Assembly (NCBI RefSeq): GCF_003797775.2
Contig: NZ_CP060725.1
Span: 4,086,001 to 4,150,000 of the forward strand
Length of the DNA stretch: 64,000 nt
Reading direction: 5' to 3'
Source: Sphingopyxis sp. OPL5
GTDB lineage: Bacteria; Pseudomonadota; Alphaproteobacteria; Sphingomonadales; Sphingomonadaceae
Positions 27,001 through 35,269 of this stretch are shown here, piece after piece. The notes beneath the pieces were generated by a model, which saw nothing but the letters and a program-made list of their open reading frames with translations, made no database searches and was not told where the DNA came from. Position 1 is the first letter of the stretch; each line of letters starts with the position of its first letter. Both the position numbers and the translations under genes were made by a program.

Positions 27001-28266
27001 TCAAGCGGTCGGCGACGCGAAGGCTTGGCCGGTCAGACGTCGGACAGCGCCCGCGACGAGCATGTCAAGCGCCTTCGGGTCATGGAAGCCACCATTCACC
27101 AAGGCCGTCGCCCGCATCGCGCGGCACATCAGTTCGAAATTTCCGGCGTCGACCGGCGGCGGCTCGGCCCAGAATCGATCGAGGCCGCACTGCGCGGTGA
27201 CGCCCGGAATGTCATAGGCCGCGCGGCCGAGACAAAAGACCGGGCACGCCTGTTCGAGCGCCAGTGGCCCGACCGTGCTGTTGATCGTGACGACGCCGGC
27301 CGCCTTTTGCAACAGCGGCGCGAGGTCGAAGCGCTCGATGAAGCGCACCCGGTCGGCAATCCCGTAACGCGACGCCCGATGCAGCACATCGGCACGCCAG
27401 CCGTCGAGGTCGGGATCGAAGGGATGCATCTTGACGAGCAGCTTCGTGGCGCGCGGCGCGTGGACGGCAAAGCTGTGAAAGACGCAGTCGATCGCGCTCG
27501 CCATGTCGGGGAAGTCCGAGTGGGAATCGATCTGGTGATCGCCGTCGAGTTGCATGGGAAAAAGAAAAAAACGCGAGTCGATGACCGCCGAAACCGCCGC
27601 AGAGCTGGCGGCATCCTCGCGCCCCCGGCCCGCACGGCGACGAATCCATGCCCACATCTCCCCGACCGGCGCATTGCGGCGGTGCGAACGATAATGAGGA
27701 AAGAAGGGGATCGTCAGCGTCTGGACGACATAATAGCCAACCGCTTCGACGATCCGACGGCGAACATTGCTGGTGACGGGGTCGACGGGTTCGTCTTCAT
27801 GATCGTCGGCAATCCGGCGCAGTTGATCGAGGTCGCGCGGCAGGGACGACCAATAATTGGTGCCGCCTTGTTCGAACGAGACGAAATTGGGGCGGAGCAT
27901 CCCTTCTTCGACGACGAACACGCGAATTGCGCGCTGCCGGCAAATGGCGATCGCCTGAAGATGGAGCGGCCGATTGTCCCCGAACAACACGACATCGCTG
28001 ATGTCGCTGCCCGACAGATAGTCGTCAAACCAGGCCGGGAATGCCGCGATATCGCCGCGAAAACCGATGGCGCCCGATCCGCGCCAGTCCCACATATCGC
28101 CGCCGTTGAAATTGATCCGCGAGGTCCGATGGCCGCCCGCACGTAAAGCGTCGGCCAGCTTACGGAAAAACGGGCCCGGAAGCCCCTGGAGAAACAAGAA
28201 ATGCCGCACAGGATAGGGCTGCGCGGCGGCCAGAGAGGTATCGGCATATTGGCTCATCTGGAGCAT
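27001..28266 (-). CDS. kpsS: Capsule beta-Kdo transferase, KpsS-like
   Basis: 421 residues. The N-terminus FLFLQGLPGPFFRKLADAL and the segments FNGGDMWDW, VVLFGDNRPLH and VVEEGMLRPNFVSFEQGG identify KpsS/capsule biosynthesis proteins. C-terminal VTINSTVGPLALEQACPVFCLG is the conserved nucleotide-sugar-binding part. KpsS attaches the first Kdo to phosphatidylglycerol in the linker that anchors group-2 capsules. ATG 28266 is used; an in-frame ATG at 28257 is equally possible. It is the first gene of the kpsS-GT-kpsM-kpsE run, 69 bp after kdsA. Confidence 0.9.
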   Translation of the reverse strand: MLQMSQYADTSLAAAQPYPVRHFLFLQGLPGPFFRKLADALRAGGHRTSRINFNGGDMWDWRGSGAIGFRGDIAAFPAWFDDYLSGSDISDVVLFGDNRPLHLQAIAICRQRAIRVFVVEEGMLRPNFVSFEQGGTNYWSSLPRDLDQLRRIADDHEDEPVDPVTSNVRRRIVEAVGYYVVQTLTIPFFPHYRSHRRNAPVGEMWAWIRRRAGRGREDAASSAAVSAVIDSRFFLFPMQLDGDHQIDSHSDFPDMASAIDCVFHSFAVHAPRATKLLVKMHPFDPDLDGWRADVLHRASRYGIADRVRFIERFDLAPLLQKAAGVVTINSTVGPLALEQACPVFCLGRAAYDIPGVTAQCGLDRFWAEPPPVDAGNFELMCRAMRATALVNGGFHDPKALDMLVAGAVRRLTGQAFASPTA

Positions 28267-28335
28267 CGGAGACCCGTAACACCCTGAAACACAATAGCTG
28301 TCGACACCCAGCCAGTAAAAACCCCTTGTTCGGCG

Positions 28336-29229
28336 CTAGATTAGGCTGTCATCGAGGTCAAGCATTTGCCCGTCGCGAACCAGCCGGTGAAGCGCGACGC
28401 ATTGTCCGACCAATGCGAGCAAATGGCGAAGCGGCAACGAGGTCGCCGGATCGGACGATGCCGACGCCGGGTCGGGGTGGACCTCGATAAACAGGCCGTC
28501 GCAGCCCGCAGCGACCGCAGCGCGCGCCAGCAACGGCGAAAATTGCGGCTGCCCGCCCGACATCGCCCCCTGCGACGACGGCAGTTGCACGGTGTGCGCG
28601 GCATCGAAAGCGACGGCGACGCCCGGCGCCCGCATGATCGCGAGGTTTCGCATGTCGGCGACGATATTCTGGTAGCCGAAGATGTTGCCGCGTTCGCAGA
28701 CGATCGTCGGAAGCGACGGCACCCCGGCCTGCATCCTCGCGCGATCGATCTTCGCCAGCACCTGCGCCATGTCGGAACCGGCCATGAACTGGCCCTTTTT
28801 GACAAGCATCCGCTTGCCGGTCAGCGCGGCCGCTTCGACGAGCGCGGTCTGGCGCGAAAGCAGCGCGGGAATCTGGACGATATCGATGACCGCCGCGGCT
28901 TCGGCGGCGTCGGCGGTTTCGTGAATGTCGGTGAGGACCGGGAGTCCGGTGCGTTCGCGTATCGCGGCGAGCTGCGCGAGTCCGTTTGTCCAGCCCGGTC
29001 CGCGATAGGATTCGGACGAACTGCGATTGGCCTTGAGCGCCGACGCCTTGAAGACGACGGGAATCCCGAACCGATCACGGATCGCGACCAGCATATCGGC
29101 GATCTCGTCCATGATCGCGGGCGTTTCGACGACGCAGGGTCCGGCGATCAGGAAAAACCCGTCGGCCATAGCGGCGAGCGATTCTTCGGGGCGGGTTATG
29201 TCCCGCTTTCCAGCGAGCGTATCAGTCAC
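28336..29229 (-). CDS. kdsA: 3-deoxy-8-phosphooctulonate synthase (Kdo-8-P synthase)
   Basis: 297 residues from GTG 29229, which overlaps the preceding lipoprotein stop (GTGACTGA). ATG 29169 (MADGFF) would give 277 residues and also fits the family. Motifs: FLIAGPCVVE, FKASALKANRSS, YRGPGW, TDIHE, KKGQFM, IEVHPDP. The Cys in AGPC, with AAH, IEVH and SDPAT, marks the metal-dependent (Aquifex-like) class rather than the metal-free E. coli type, which has Asn there. It condenses arabinose-5-P (the KpsF product) with PEP. Together with kpsF and kdsB this makes a nearly complete Kdo supply route dedicated to capsule. Confidence 0.93.
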   Translation of the reverse strand: MTDTLAGKRDITRPEESLAAMADGFFLIAGPCVVETPAIMDEIADMLVAIRDRFGIPVVFKASALKANRSSSESYRGPGWTNGLAQLAAIRERTGLPVLTDIHETADAAEAAAVIDIVQIPALLSRQTALVEAAALTGKRMLVKKGQFMAGSDMAQVLAKIDRARMQAGVPSLPTIVCERGNIFGYQNIVADMRNLAIMRAPGVAVAFDAAHTVQLPSSQGAMSGGQPQFSPLLARAAVAAGCDGLFIEVHPDPASASSDPATSLPLRHLLALVGQCVALHRLVRDGQMLDLDDSLI

Positions 29230-29632
29230 GGCAAACCCATGGTGCCGCGACGCGGCCATTTTCGACGGTAGCCCGGCAACCGAAGGGGCTGGCGGTGGCC
29301 TGGCAGCGACCCACGACCTGTTGCCCCGGCTGCAGGATGCGCGAAGCGCGGTCGTTCGGGACGAGGCAATCGCCGGCGCACTCGCTGCCGCTGGCGCAGG
29401 CCTTGCCGGCGTCGGCGTAACAGGCAAAACGCGCACCGGGTTCCGCCTTGCCGCCCGCTGCCCGCTTGCCGTCGGGCGGGCAAGCCGCAGCGGCAGCGGT
29501 CGCGGAATTCGGGGTTTCGGCCGCAGCGGCGACGGTCTGGCTTTTGTCGAGCCCGTGACAGCCCGCCATTCCCAACAGGAGCAGCGACGCCGTCATGCGC
29601 AGAAAGCGAGGGATATCGAAGATTTGACCCAT
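29222..29632 (-). CDS. Small Cys-rich lipoprotein, function unknown
   Basis: 136 residues from ATG 29632, with CAGGGGG just upstream. The N-terminus has a hydrophobic stretch ending at the lipobox GMAGC, so it is probably acylated. The mature part holds about eight cysteines (FACYADAGKACASGSECAGDC, split by Ala/Gly; VGRC; FGCR; WVCRD), suggesting a disulfide-stabilised envelope domain. The frame continues upstream to 30217 but there it shadows the HMG-CoA lyase gene. It overlaps the kdsA GTG start, so kdsA is likely translated by coupling. I do not recognise a named family. Confidence 0.7.
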   Translation of the reverse strand: MGQIFDIPRFLRMTASLLLLGMAGCHGLDKSQTVAAAAETPNSATAAAAACPPDGKRAAGGKAEPGARFACYADAGKACASGSECAGDCLVPNDRASRILQPGQQVVGRCQATASPFGCRATVENGRVAAPWVCRD

Positions 29633-29702
29633 GCCCCCTGTTAGACCGGAAGACCCGGACAGACAACGGCGCCGCGCTGGCCCCTGCCCGCCGACGACCG
29701 GA

Positions 29703-30605
29703 TCAACCCGGGAAAGCGGGCGCCTTGCTGACCATTGCCGGCAACGCGCGGCCCATGACGCCGGTAAACCAGGTCGCAGCGTCGACGATCGCGGGCAGGT
29801 CCAGCCCCGTAGCCACCCCGCCGCGTTCGAGCAAATAGACGACGTCCTCGGTCGGGACATTGCCCGCGGCGCCCGGCGCGAAGGGGCAGCCGCCGAGCCC
29901 GCCGAGCGACGCATCGACGGTCGCGGCGCCTTCGGCAACCGCCGCCCAGACATTGGCGAGGCCGGTATTGCGGGTGTTGTGGAAATGGACACGAACGGGC
30001 AACCCGCCGACCGCTTCGCGGACGCGGCCGACCATGTCGGCGACCTGCGACGGCACCCCGACACCGATCGTGTCGGCGAGCGCGATCTCGCGCGGCGCCG
30101 CATCGGCGGCGCGCTTGGCCATTTCGACGACGCGGTCAATCGCGATCTCGCCCTCGAACGGGCAACCGAAGGCGGTGGCGATGGTGATCTGACCGCTGCG
30201 GCCCGCCGATTTCGCAAGCGCGACGATGTCCATCGCGGCGGCGAGCGCTTCGTCGGACGTCTGGCCCTGGTTGCGGATGCCGAAGCTGTCGCTGGTCACG
30301 CACACGGCGCCAAGTTCGTCGATGCGACCGGTCGCGATGGCGCGTTCGGCGCCGCGGCGGTTGAGGACGAGGCCGATATAGGTGACGTCGGCGCGGTCGG
30401 GGAGCTGCGCCACCAATTCCTCCGCATCGGCCAGTTGCGGCACCTTCTTGGGATTGACGAAGCTCGTCACTTCGATGCGGCGCGCGCCGTAACCGATCGC
30501 GCGGTCGATCAGCGCGAGCTTGTCGGCGGTGGCGACCGCAAGTGCTTCATTTTGCAGGCCGTCGCGGGGGCCGACTTCGACGATTTCGATGCTGGTTTGC
30601 TTCAC
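29703..30605 (-). CDS. Hydroxymethylglutaryl-CoA lyase-like (DRE-TIM metallolyase)
   Basis: 300 residues from GTG 30605, which has AGATAGG 7 bp upstream and gives the usual MvaB length; an ATG at 30659 would add 18 odd residues and overlap the operator. Motifs: IVEVGPRDGLQNE (substrate and metal site), VTSFVNPKKVPQ, VRVHFHNTRNTG, and the catalytic-cysteine loop GGCPFAPGAAGN. HMG-CoA lyase yields acetyl-CoA and acetoacetate in leucine catabolism. Relatives cleave other 3-hydroxy-3-methyl acyl-CoAs. It diverges from a CaiB CoA-transferase across a shared operator, so the true substrate may be the acyl-CoA that enzyme makes. Confidence 0.88.
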   Translation of the reverse strand: MKQTSIEIVEVGPRDGLQNEALAVATADKLALIDRAIGYGARRIEVTSFVNPKKVPQLADAEELVAQLPDRADVTYIGLVLNRRGAERAIATGRIDELGAVCVTSDSFGIRNQGQTSDEALAAAMDIVALAKSAGRSGQITIATAFGCPFEGEIAIDRVVEMAKRAADAAPREIALADTIGVGVPSQVADMVGRVREAVGGLPVRVHFHNTRNTGLANVWAAVAEGAATVDASLGGLGGCPFAPGAAGNVPTEDVVYLLERGGVATGLDLPAIVDAATWFTGVMGRALPAMVSKAPAFPG

Positions 30606-30650
30606 GATTTTGCCTATCTTCGCGCATATCCGAGATTGCAGTTGATAATT

Positions 30651-30666
30651 GCATAGCATTCTAAGT
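30651..30666. promoter_or_regulatory. Operator site 1 (NNWTAG-N4-CTAA type)
   Basis: GCATAG-CATT-CTAAGT. It lies in the divergent gap between the HMG-CoA lyase-like gene (start 30605) and the CaiB gene (start 30748). It matches the 16-bp pattern found at seven other operon starts in this window. TATATC follows directly, a possible -10 for the CaiB operon. Confidence 0.55.
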
Positions 30667-30747
30667 ATATCATGGCCATAGGGATTGAGGATGTCGGGCC
30701 GCGCGCGGTCCCCTTCCTAGGCTAAAGAGACGCCCGAAGGGAATGAT

Positions 30748-31911
30748 ATGACGGAAGCGAGCAGCGGGGGAGCGCTGGAAGGGTTGAAGGTCGTCGAGAT
30801 GGGGCAGCTGATCGCCGGCCCCTTTTGCGGCCAGTTGCTCGGCGACATGGGCGCCGAGATCGTCAAGCTCGAGCCGCCGGTCGGCGGCGACCAGATGCGC
30901 AACTGGGGCCAGGGTGACAAGCCGAGCTGGTGGCGCGTCATCGCGCGCAACAAATATTCGGTCGCGGTCGACCTGCGCAGCGAAGAAGGCCAGGCCCTCG
31001 CCCGCGAGCTGATCGCCAAGGCCGACATATTGATCGAGAATTTCCGGCCCGGCACGCTCGAGAAATGGAACCTCGACCCGCAGGTGCTGCGCAAGACCAA
31101 CCCCGGGCTGATCGTCGTGCGCGTGTCGGGCTACGGCCAGACGGGCCCCTATTCGTCGCGCGCCGGCTTTGGCGGCATCGGCGAGGCGATGGGCGGGTGG
31201 CGCGGCATCGTCGGCTATCCCGACCTGCCCCCCGCGCGCATGGGGGTGTCGATCGGCGATACCCTCGCCGCCACTTACGGCTGCATGGGCGCGCTCGCCG
31301 CGCTGCACCACCGCAGCAAGACCGGTGAAGGCCAGATCGTCGATTCGGCGCTGTACGAAGCGGTGCTGCAGGTGATGGAATCGACGGTGTCGGATTATTC
31401 GGCGAGCGGCACCAAGCGCCGCCGCACCGGTTCGACGCTGCCCGGGATCGCGCCGTCGAACGTCTATCCGTGCAGCGATGGCGAATATTTGATCGGCGCC
31501 AATCAGGACGGCGTCTTCGCGCGGCTCGCCGCGGCGATGGGCCGCCCCGAACTCGCGGACGACGAACGCTATGCGACGCACCGCGCGCGCGGGGTGCGGC
31601 AGGAGGAGCTCGACGCGCTGATCGGCGAATGGACGGCCACGCTGACGATCGAGCAGCTCGAGGCGAAGATGGTCGAGGCGAGCGTTCCCGCCGGACGCGT
31701 ATTCGATGCCGAGGACATGCTGGCCGACCCGCATTTCGCCGCGCGCGACGCGCTGGTCACGGTGCCCGACGCCGAGCTCGGCGAAATCCGCATGCAGGGA
31801 GTCTTCCCCAAGCTGTCGGGCACGCCGGGCAGCGTCCGCCGGCCTGCCCCGCTGGTCGTCGGACAGGATACGGACGATGTGCTGAAGCGCTGGCTCGGAC
31901 GCGAGGGTTGA
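30748..31911 (+). CDS. CaiB/BaiF family (class III) CoA-transferase
   Basis: 387 residues, normal for the family. The N-terminus VVEMGQLIAGPFCGQLLGDMGAE and KLEPPVGGD are typical. The catalytic aspartate lies in SIGDTLAAT (about D171), and HHRSKTGEGQIVDSALYEA follows. Such enzymes move CoA between carboxylic acids through an aspartyl-CoA intermediate. The preceding bases AAGGGAATGAT give a usable ribosome site. A GST gene begins 4 bp after the stop. With the divergent HMG-CoA lyase-like gene, activation then cleavage of a branched hydroxy acid is plausible. Confidence 0.9.
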   Translation: MTEASSGGALEGLKVVEMGQLIAGPFCGQLLGDMGAEIVKLEPPVGGDQMRNWGQGDKPSWWRVIARNKYSVAVDLRSEEGQALARELIAKADILIENFRPGTLEKWNLDPQVLRKTNPGLIVVRVSGYGQTGPYSSRAGFGGIGEAMGGWRGIVGYPDLPPARMGVSIGDTLAATYGCMGALAALHHRSKTGEGQIVDSALYEAVLQVMESTVSDYSASGTKRRRTGSTLPGIAPSNVYPCSDGEYLIGANQDGVFARLAAAMGRPELADDERYATHRARGVRQEELDALIGEWTATLTIEQLEAKMVEASVPAGRVFDAEDMLADPHFAARDALVTVPDAELGEIRMQGVFPKLSGTPGSVRRPAPLVVGQDTDDVLKRWLGREG

Positions 31912-31915
31912 GACG

Positions 31916-32620
31916 ATGATCACCCTCTATGGCGGCGCCACCCCCAATGCGCGCAAGATCGCGATCGCACTGCTGGAGATGGGGCTGCCCTGGCGGCTCG
32001 AATATATCGATATCCTCGCGGGCGACCAGCTGACCCCCGAATTCCTTGCGCTCAACCCGAACAACAAGACGCCGGTGATCGTCGACGAGGACGGTCCCGG
32101 CGGCGAGCGCTTCGTGCTGTGGGAGACCGGCGCGATCCTGCTCTATCTCGCCGAAAAGACCGGCCGCTTCGTGCCGACCGATCCGGTGAAGCGCGCGACC
32201 TGCTGGCAGTGGCTGATGTTCCAGGTCTCCGGCGTCGGGCCGATGTTCGGGCAGGAAGTGCATTTCACCCATTACGCCAAGGATCGGCACGATTATGCCA
32301 TCGCGCGCTACAGCCGCGAGGTCGACCGGTTGATGATGGTGCTCGACAAAAGGCTGGGCGAAGCGACCTGGCTGGCCGGCGAGGATTATACGATCGCCGA
32401 CATGGCCACCCTGCCCTATTTGCGTCGCCAGCTGATCGACAAGGCGGGGCGTTTCCCCCATGTCGAGCGCTGGGGCGCGGCGATGCTCGAACGGCCCGCG
32501 GTCGCCGAGGGCATGACCGTCGGCGTCGCCCGCGCCGAGACGATCGAGGGCGGGCTGACCGGATTTACCGACGAGCATCGCGCGATCCTGTGGGGCGACC
32601 GGCAGCATCAGGCGCGGTAG
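31916..32620 (+). CDS. Glutathione S-transferase, YfcG/YghU-like
   Basis: 234 residues. The N-terminal thioredoxin fold starts ITLYGGATPNARKIAIALLE, with the cis-Pro motif NPNNKTPVI and the glutathione-binding WETGAILLYLAEKTGR. The helical domain contains EDYTIADMATLPYL. The TPN start is typical of Ure2p-like Nu-class GSTs, which often act as disulfide reductases or peroxidases. It is co-transcribed with the CaiB gene (4-bp gap). Its partner may be a glutathione conjugate made in the same pathway. Confidence 0.9.
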   Translation: MITLYGGATPNARKIAIALLEMGLPWRLEYIDILAGDQLTPEFLALNPNNKTPVIVDEDGPGGERFVLWETGAILLYLAEKTGRFVPTDPVKRATCWQWLMFQVSGVGPMFGQEVHFTHYAKDRHDYAIARYSREVDRLMMVLDKRLGEATWLAGEDYTIADMATLPYLRRQLIDKAGRFPHVERWGAAMLERPAVAEGMTVGVARAETIEGGLTGFTDEHRAILWGDRQHQAR

Positions 32621-32705
32621 CGCCGCCGGGGGATGGATCGCGATGCCGGACGGAGCGCGGAAGACGACCTGGTCGCTCGCGCTCTCGATCCGGTTGCCGC
32701 ACCGA

Positions 32706-33944
32706 TCAGATCAGCGACTTCAACCGGTCGATTCCCGTCGCCTGCCGAAGGATTCGGGCCGCGAGCGCATTTCCGTTCACGGCATTGGTGAAGACGACGA
32801 TCGCGCGTCCGTTACGGGGATCGCCGACGCCCATGGTTTTGAAGATCCCGTAGTTGCTGCCACTGTGCTGGAACAGCAGGCCCGCCGGGGATTGTTCGAG
32901 TTCCCAGCCCAGCCCCCGCGAAATGTCGCGCCCGCGCACGTCGAGCCGGGGGGTGAGCATCGCCCGCTGCGTCGTGTCACTGATCTCCCACGCCGCCCGC
33001 GTCGGCCGGTCCATCATGAGCGCCATGAACGTCGCATAGTCGGACGCGGTCATCAGCAGCCCGCCCGCCGAATTGACCAGCAGGTCGTGGGTCGATGGCG
33101 GCGTCTTGGGATCCGTCTCTCGCATCGCGGCGACCGAATCCTCATAGGTCCAGGTTGCGATCGGCTTGCCCCGCTTTTTCGCGACCCGTAGCAGCCGGTC
33201 GCCCAGTTCGCGGGTGGGCTGGGGCGGAAGCACCTGCTCGCCTTCCGGAGGTTCGGAATGGCCGAAGACCGCCGACTTTGCGATGGCTTCGTCCCAGCCA
33301 AAGCTGCTGTGGGACATCCCGGCCGGGTCGAACAGTTTCGCCCGCATCACGCTGCCGAGACCCATTCCCATGATGGTCTCGACAACCAGCTGGAGCCAGA
33401 TGAAGGCTTCGCCGGAATAGGTGTAAATCGATCCGGGCGCGCTGCTCGTGACCAGCGGCTCGGAGGCCCAGTTGGGCAAGCCCGTCGAATGTTCCAGCAC
33501 ATGCCGGGCCGTGATGCGCTCGAGATTCGGGTCATCGCCCAAATTCTCCGGCCGGCGATAGGCGACGAGCGGCGTATCGAGATCGAGGCGCTTTTCATCG
33601 ACCAGCCGCATCACGACATAGGCGAAGACAGGCTTGGTCATCGACGCGGCTTCGAACAGCGTATCCTCGCGCACCGGGTCGCGGGTGAGGATGTTTTTGA
33701 CGCCGAAGCTGTGGCTCCAGGCCAGCATCCCGCGATCCACGACCGCGATGGCGGCGCCGGGCACCCCGGCGATCCGCATGAGACGCGGAAGGTCCGCGAC
33801 CAGTTCCTCGGGCGGGATCCAGGCGGCGTTGCCGTCCGGGCATTGCCCGCCAGTTCCGGCGCGGGCGGGCGCCGCGCCGCCGGCGATCAGCGCCGCCGAT
33901 CCGACCAGCACCGCCCGCCGTCCGGGCATCGTTCCGCCACTCAT
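32706..33944 (-). CDS. Beta-lactamase-fold serine hydrolase (class C / esterase type)
   Basis: 412 residues. A twin-arginine-like N-terminus (PGRRAVLVGSAALIAGGAA) suggests export. The SxxK nucleophile is in FEAASMTKP, a YxS/YSGE tyrosine motif follows in the middle, and a C-terminal HSGSNYG replaces KTG. This is the layout of family VIII esterases, DD-peptidases and class C-like enzymes, and the substrate cannot be read. An in-frame ATG at 33929 (MPGRR) is an alternative start. The gene stands alone and has no copy of the regional operator. Confidence 0.85.
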   Translation of the reverse strand: MSGGTMPGRRAVLVGSAALIAGGAAPARAGTGGQCPDGNAAWIPPEELVADLPRLMRIAGVPGAAIAVVDRGMLAWSHSFGVKNILTRDPVREDTLFEAASMTKPVFAYVVMRLVDEKRLDLDTPLVAYRRPENLGDDPNLERITARHVLEHSTGLPNWASEPLVTSSAPGSIYTYSGEAFIWLQLVVETIMGMGLGSVMRAKLFDPAGMSHSSFGWDEAIAKSAVFGHSEPPEGEQVLPPQPTRELGDRLLRVAKKRGKPIATWTYEDSVAAMRETDPKTPPSTHDLLVNSAGGLLMTASDYATFMALMMDRPTRAAWEISDTTQRAMLTPRLDVRGRDISRGLGWELEQSPAGLLFQHSGSNYGIFKTMGVGDPRNGRAIVVFTNAVNGNALAARILRQATGIDRLKSLI

Positions 33945-34040
33945 CTTTGTTCGCCGCCCAGCCAGCGCATCAGGTGAGCGCCACGGCGAACAGACAGGAC
34001 AAAAGCTTCATCGGTTTCCACTTCCAATCGATCATCTCGC

Positions 34041-34400
34041 TCATTGATAGCGCAGCGTCTTTTCGAACCCCTCATTCGCCTTGGTCATCTTTGCCAGTTT
34101 CCTGAGTTGACCGCGAACATGGCGCTGGAACCGCGCGTCGTCATAGATGCCCGTCGCCCGATAGTCTTCCTGCCCGACCAGTTTCTTGATCTGCGCAGCG
34201 AAGGCACTCTGCTCATCGCTGCAATGCGCGGCGATCAGGGCACGGCAGACCCATTCCTCGGCGGCCGCCTTGTCATAGTCGTCCTGTGCCTCATACCCGC
34301 GCCGGTCCGCTGCCGCCTGATCGAGCCTCGAAGCCTCAAACCGCCGGTCCAGCCATTTCCGGACCTGCTCGCCATTCCACGCTTTTGACGGATCGTTCAT
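34041..34400 (-). CDS. Hypothetical protein, 119 aa
   Basis: Charged, mostly helical protein (MNDPSKAWNGEQVRKWLDRR start; KKLVGQEDYRATGIYDDARF later), without signal peptide or membrane segment. TTGGAG lies 6 bp before ATG 34400, so it is probably translated. I do not recognise a family. It lies alone on the minus strand between the beta-lactamase-fold gene and the extradiol dioxygenase gene, about 95 bp from each. Confidence 0.65.
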   Translation of the reverse strand: MNDPSKAWNGEQVRKWLDRRFEASRLDQAAADRRGYEAQDDYDKAAAEEWVCRALIAAHCSDEQSAFAAQIKKLVGQEDYRATGIYDDARFQRHVRGQLRKLAKMTKANEGFEKTLRYQ

Positions 34401-34494
34401 CGCTTACTCCAAGCCTTGTCGGCGCCAATCTCCGTGCTTTGGCGACGCACGAGCCTTTGCCCGCGGTCCAAATCGACAGCAGCATGACGCCTGC

Positions 34495-35184
34495 CTAAAT
34501 ATTGGTCTGGTCGGCCGGAACCCCTTCGGGCATCGTCGCGCTCCCTGCGGCCTCTTCGCACGGCAGGCTCTCCGTGCCAACGCCGTAACAGGTCATGGAT
34601 AGCGATCCCATCGCATAGCCGCGCAGGAGCGGCGCGGCCCCGCCCCCCGCCGCGGCGAGGCCGGCGGCATGGAGGAGCGGAATGAAATGATCGGGCGTGG
34701 GAACCGCGAGGTCGTAATCCGGATGCTGGAGGACATTCAAGATGCCGCCCGGATCGCGCATCATCTGGTCGACAACGGCATCGTCGAACCGCTGCGCCCA
34801 ATCGGTTCCGCCATCCGGATTGTGCCGATCGATCTTGCGGAGGTTGTGAACGACATTGCCGCTCGAAACGATCATGACGCCCTGCCCGCGCAACGCCGAT
34901 AGCCGGCTGCCCAATTCCAGATGATAGTCCATCGGCTGGAGCGCGTTGATCGACAGTTGCACGACCGGAACGTCGGGGAAGCCGTAAAAATCATGGATGG
35001 TGCGGGGGCGTGCCATCGCGGTGACGGCAGTCGCCCCGATGAACCAATGCGCCGAGACGACCAATAGCGCGCGCGGTCGCGGCAAGGCCTTCCCCAGCCG
35101 GCGCCAGGCGCGCGTATGGCCGTTCAATTCGAGTGTGTTCATCGGGCTGCCATGGCCGATGAACAGGGCGGGCATCATATCCAT
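34495..35184 (-). CDS. 4,5-DOPA-type extradiol dioxygenase (LigB/DODA family, YgiD-like)
   Basis: 229 residues from ATG 35184 (MDMMPALFIGHGSPM). The frame is open to 35247, but the upstream gene's restored end at 35196 argues for the shorter start. Metal histidines appear in IGHGSPM, VVSAHWF, NVVHNLRKIDRHN and PTPDHFIPLLHAAG, as in the class III DODA family. Family members open catechol-type rings or act as ring-nucleotide hydrolases. The gene lies 11 bp after the SnoaL-like lipoprotein's restored reading frame, so the two form an operon. The natural aromatic substrate is unknown. Confidence 0.85.
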   Translation of the reverse strand: MDMMPALFIGHGSPMNTLELNGHTRAWRRLGKALPRPRALLVVSAHWFIGATAVTAMARPRTIHDFYGFPDVPVVQLSINALQPMDYHLELGSRLSALRGQGVMIVSSGNVVHNLRKIDRHNPDGGTDWAQRFDDAVVDQMMRDPGGILNVLQHPDYDLAVPTPDHFIPLLHAAGLAAAGGGAAPLLRGYAMGSLSMTCYGVGTESLPCEEAAGSATMPEGVPADQTNI

Positions 35185-35195
35185 CGGACGGCCCG

Positions 35196-35269
35196 TCAGG
35201 TCGCGCCGATCTGCGCCATGAACGAGGCATTGTCCCAAAACAGCCATTCCTCCTTCATCAGGCCATTTT
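35196..35269 (-). other. Frameshifted C-terminus of the SnoaL-like lipoprotein
   Basis: At an A4 run (plus-strand TTTT at 35266-35269) the upstream frame hits a stop almost at once. With one extra A the frame continues as GRWKNGLMKEEWLFWDNASF and ends MAQIGAT at the TGA at 35196-35198. That is the typical C-terminus of SnoaL/ester-cyclase relatives. Either a true one-base deletion, a homopolymer sequencing error, or slippage explains it. Confidence 0.75.

Noticed and set aside
30606..30659. Longer N-terminus of the HMG-CoA lyase-like protein from ATG 30659
   Set aside because: It would overlap operator site 1, lacks a ribosome site, and adds residues not typical of the family. GTG 30605 fits length and spacing.
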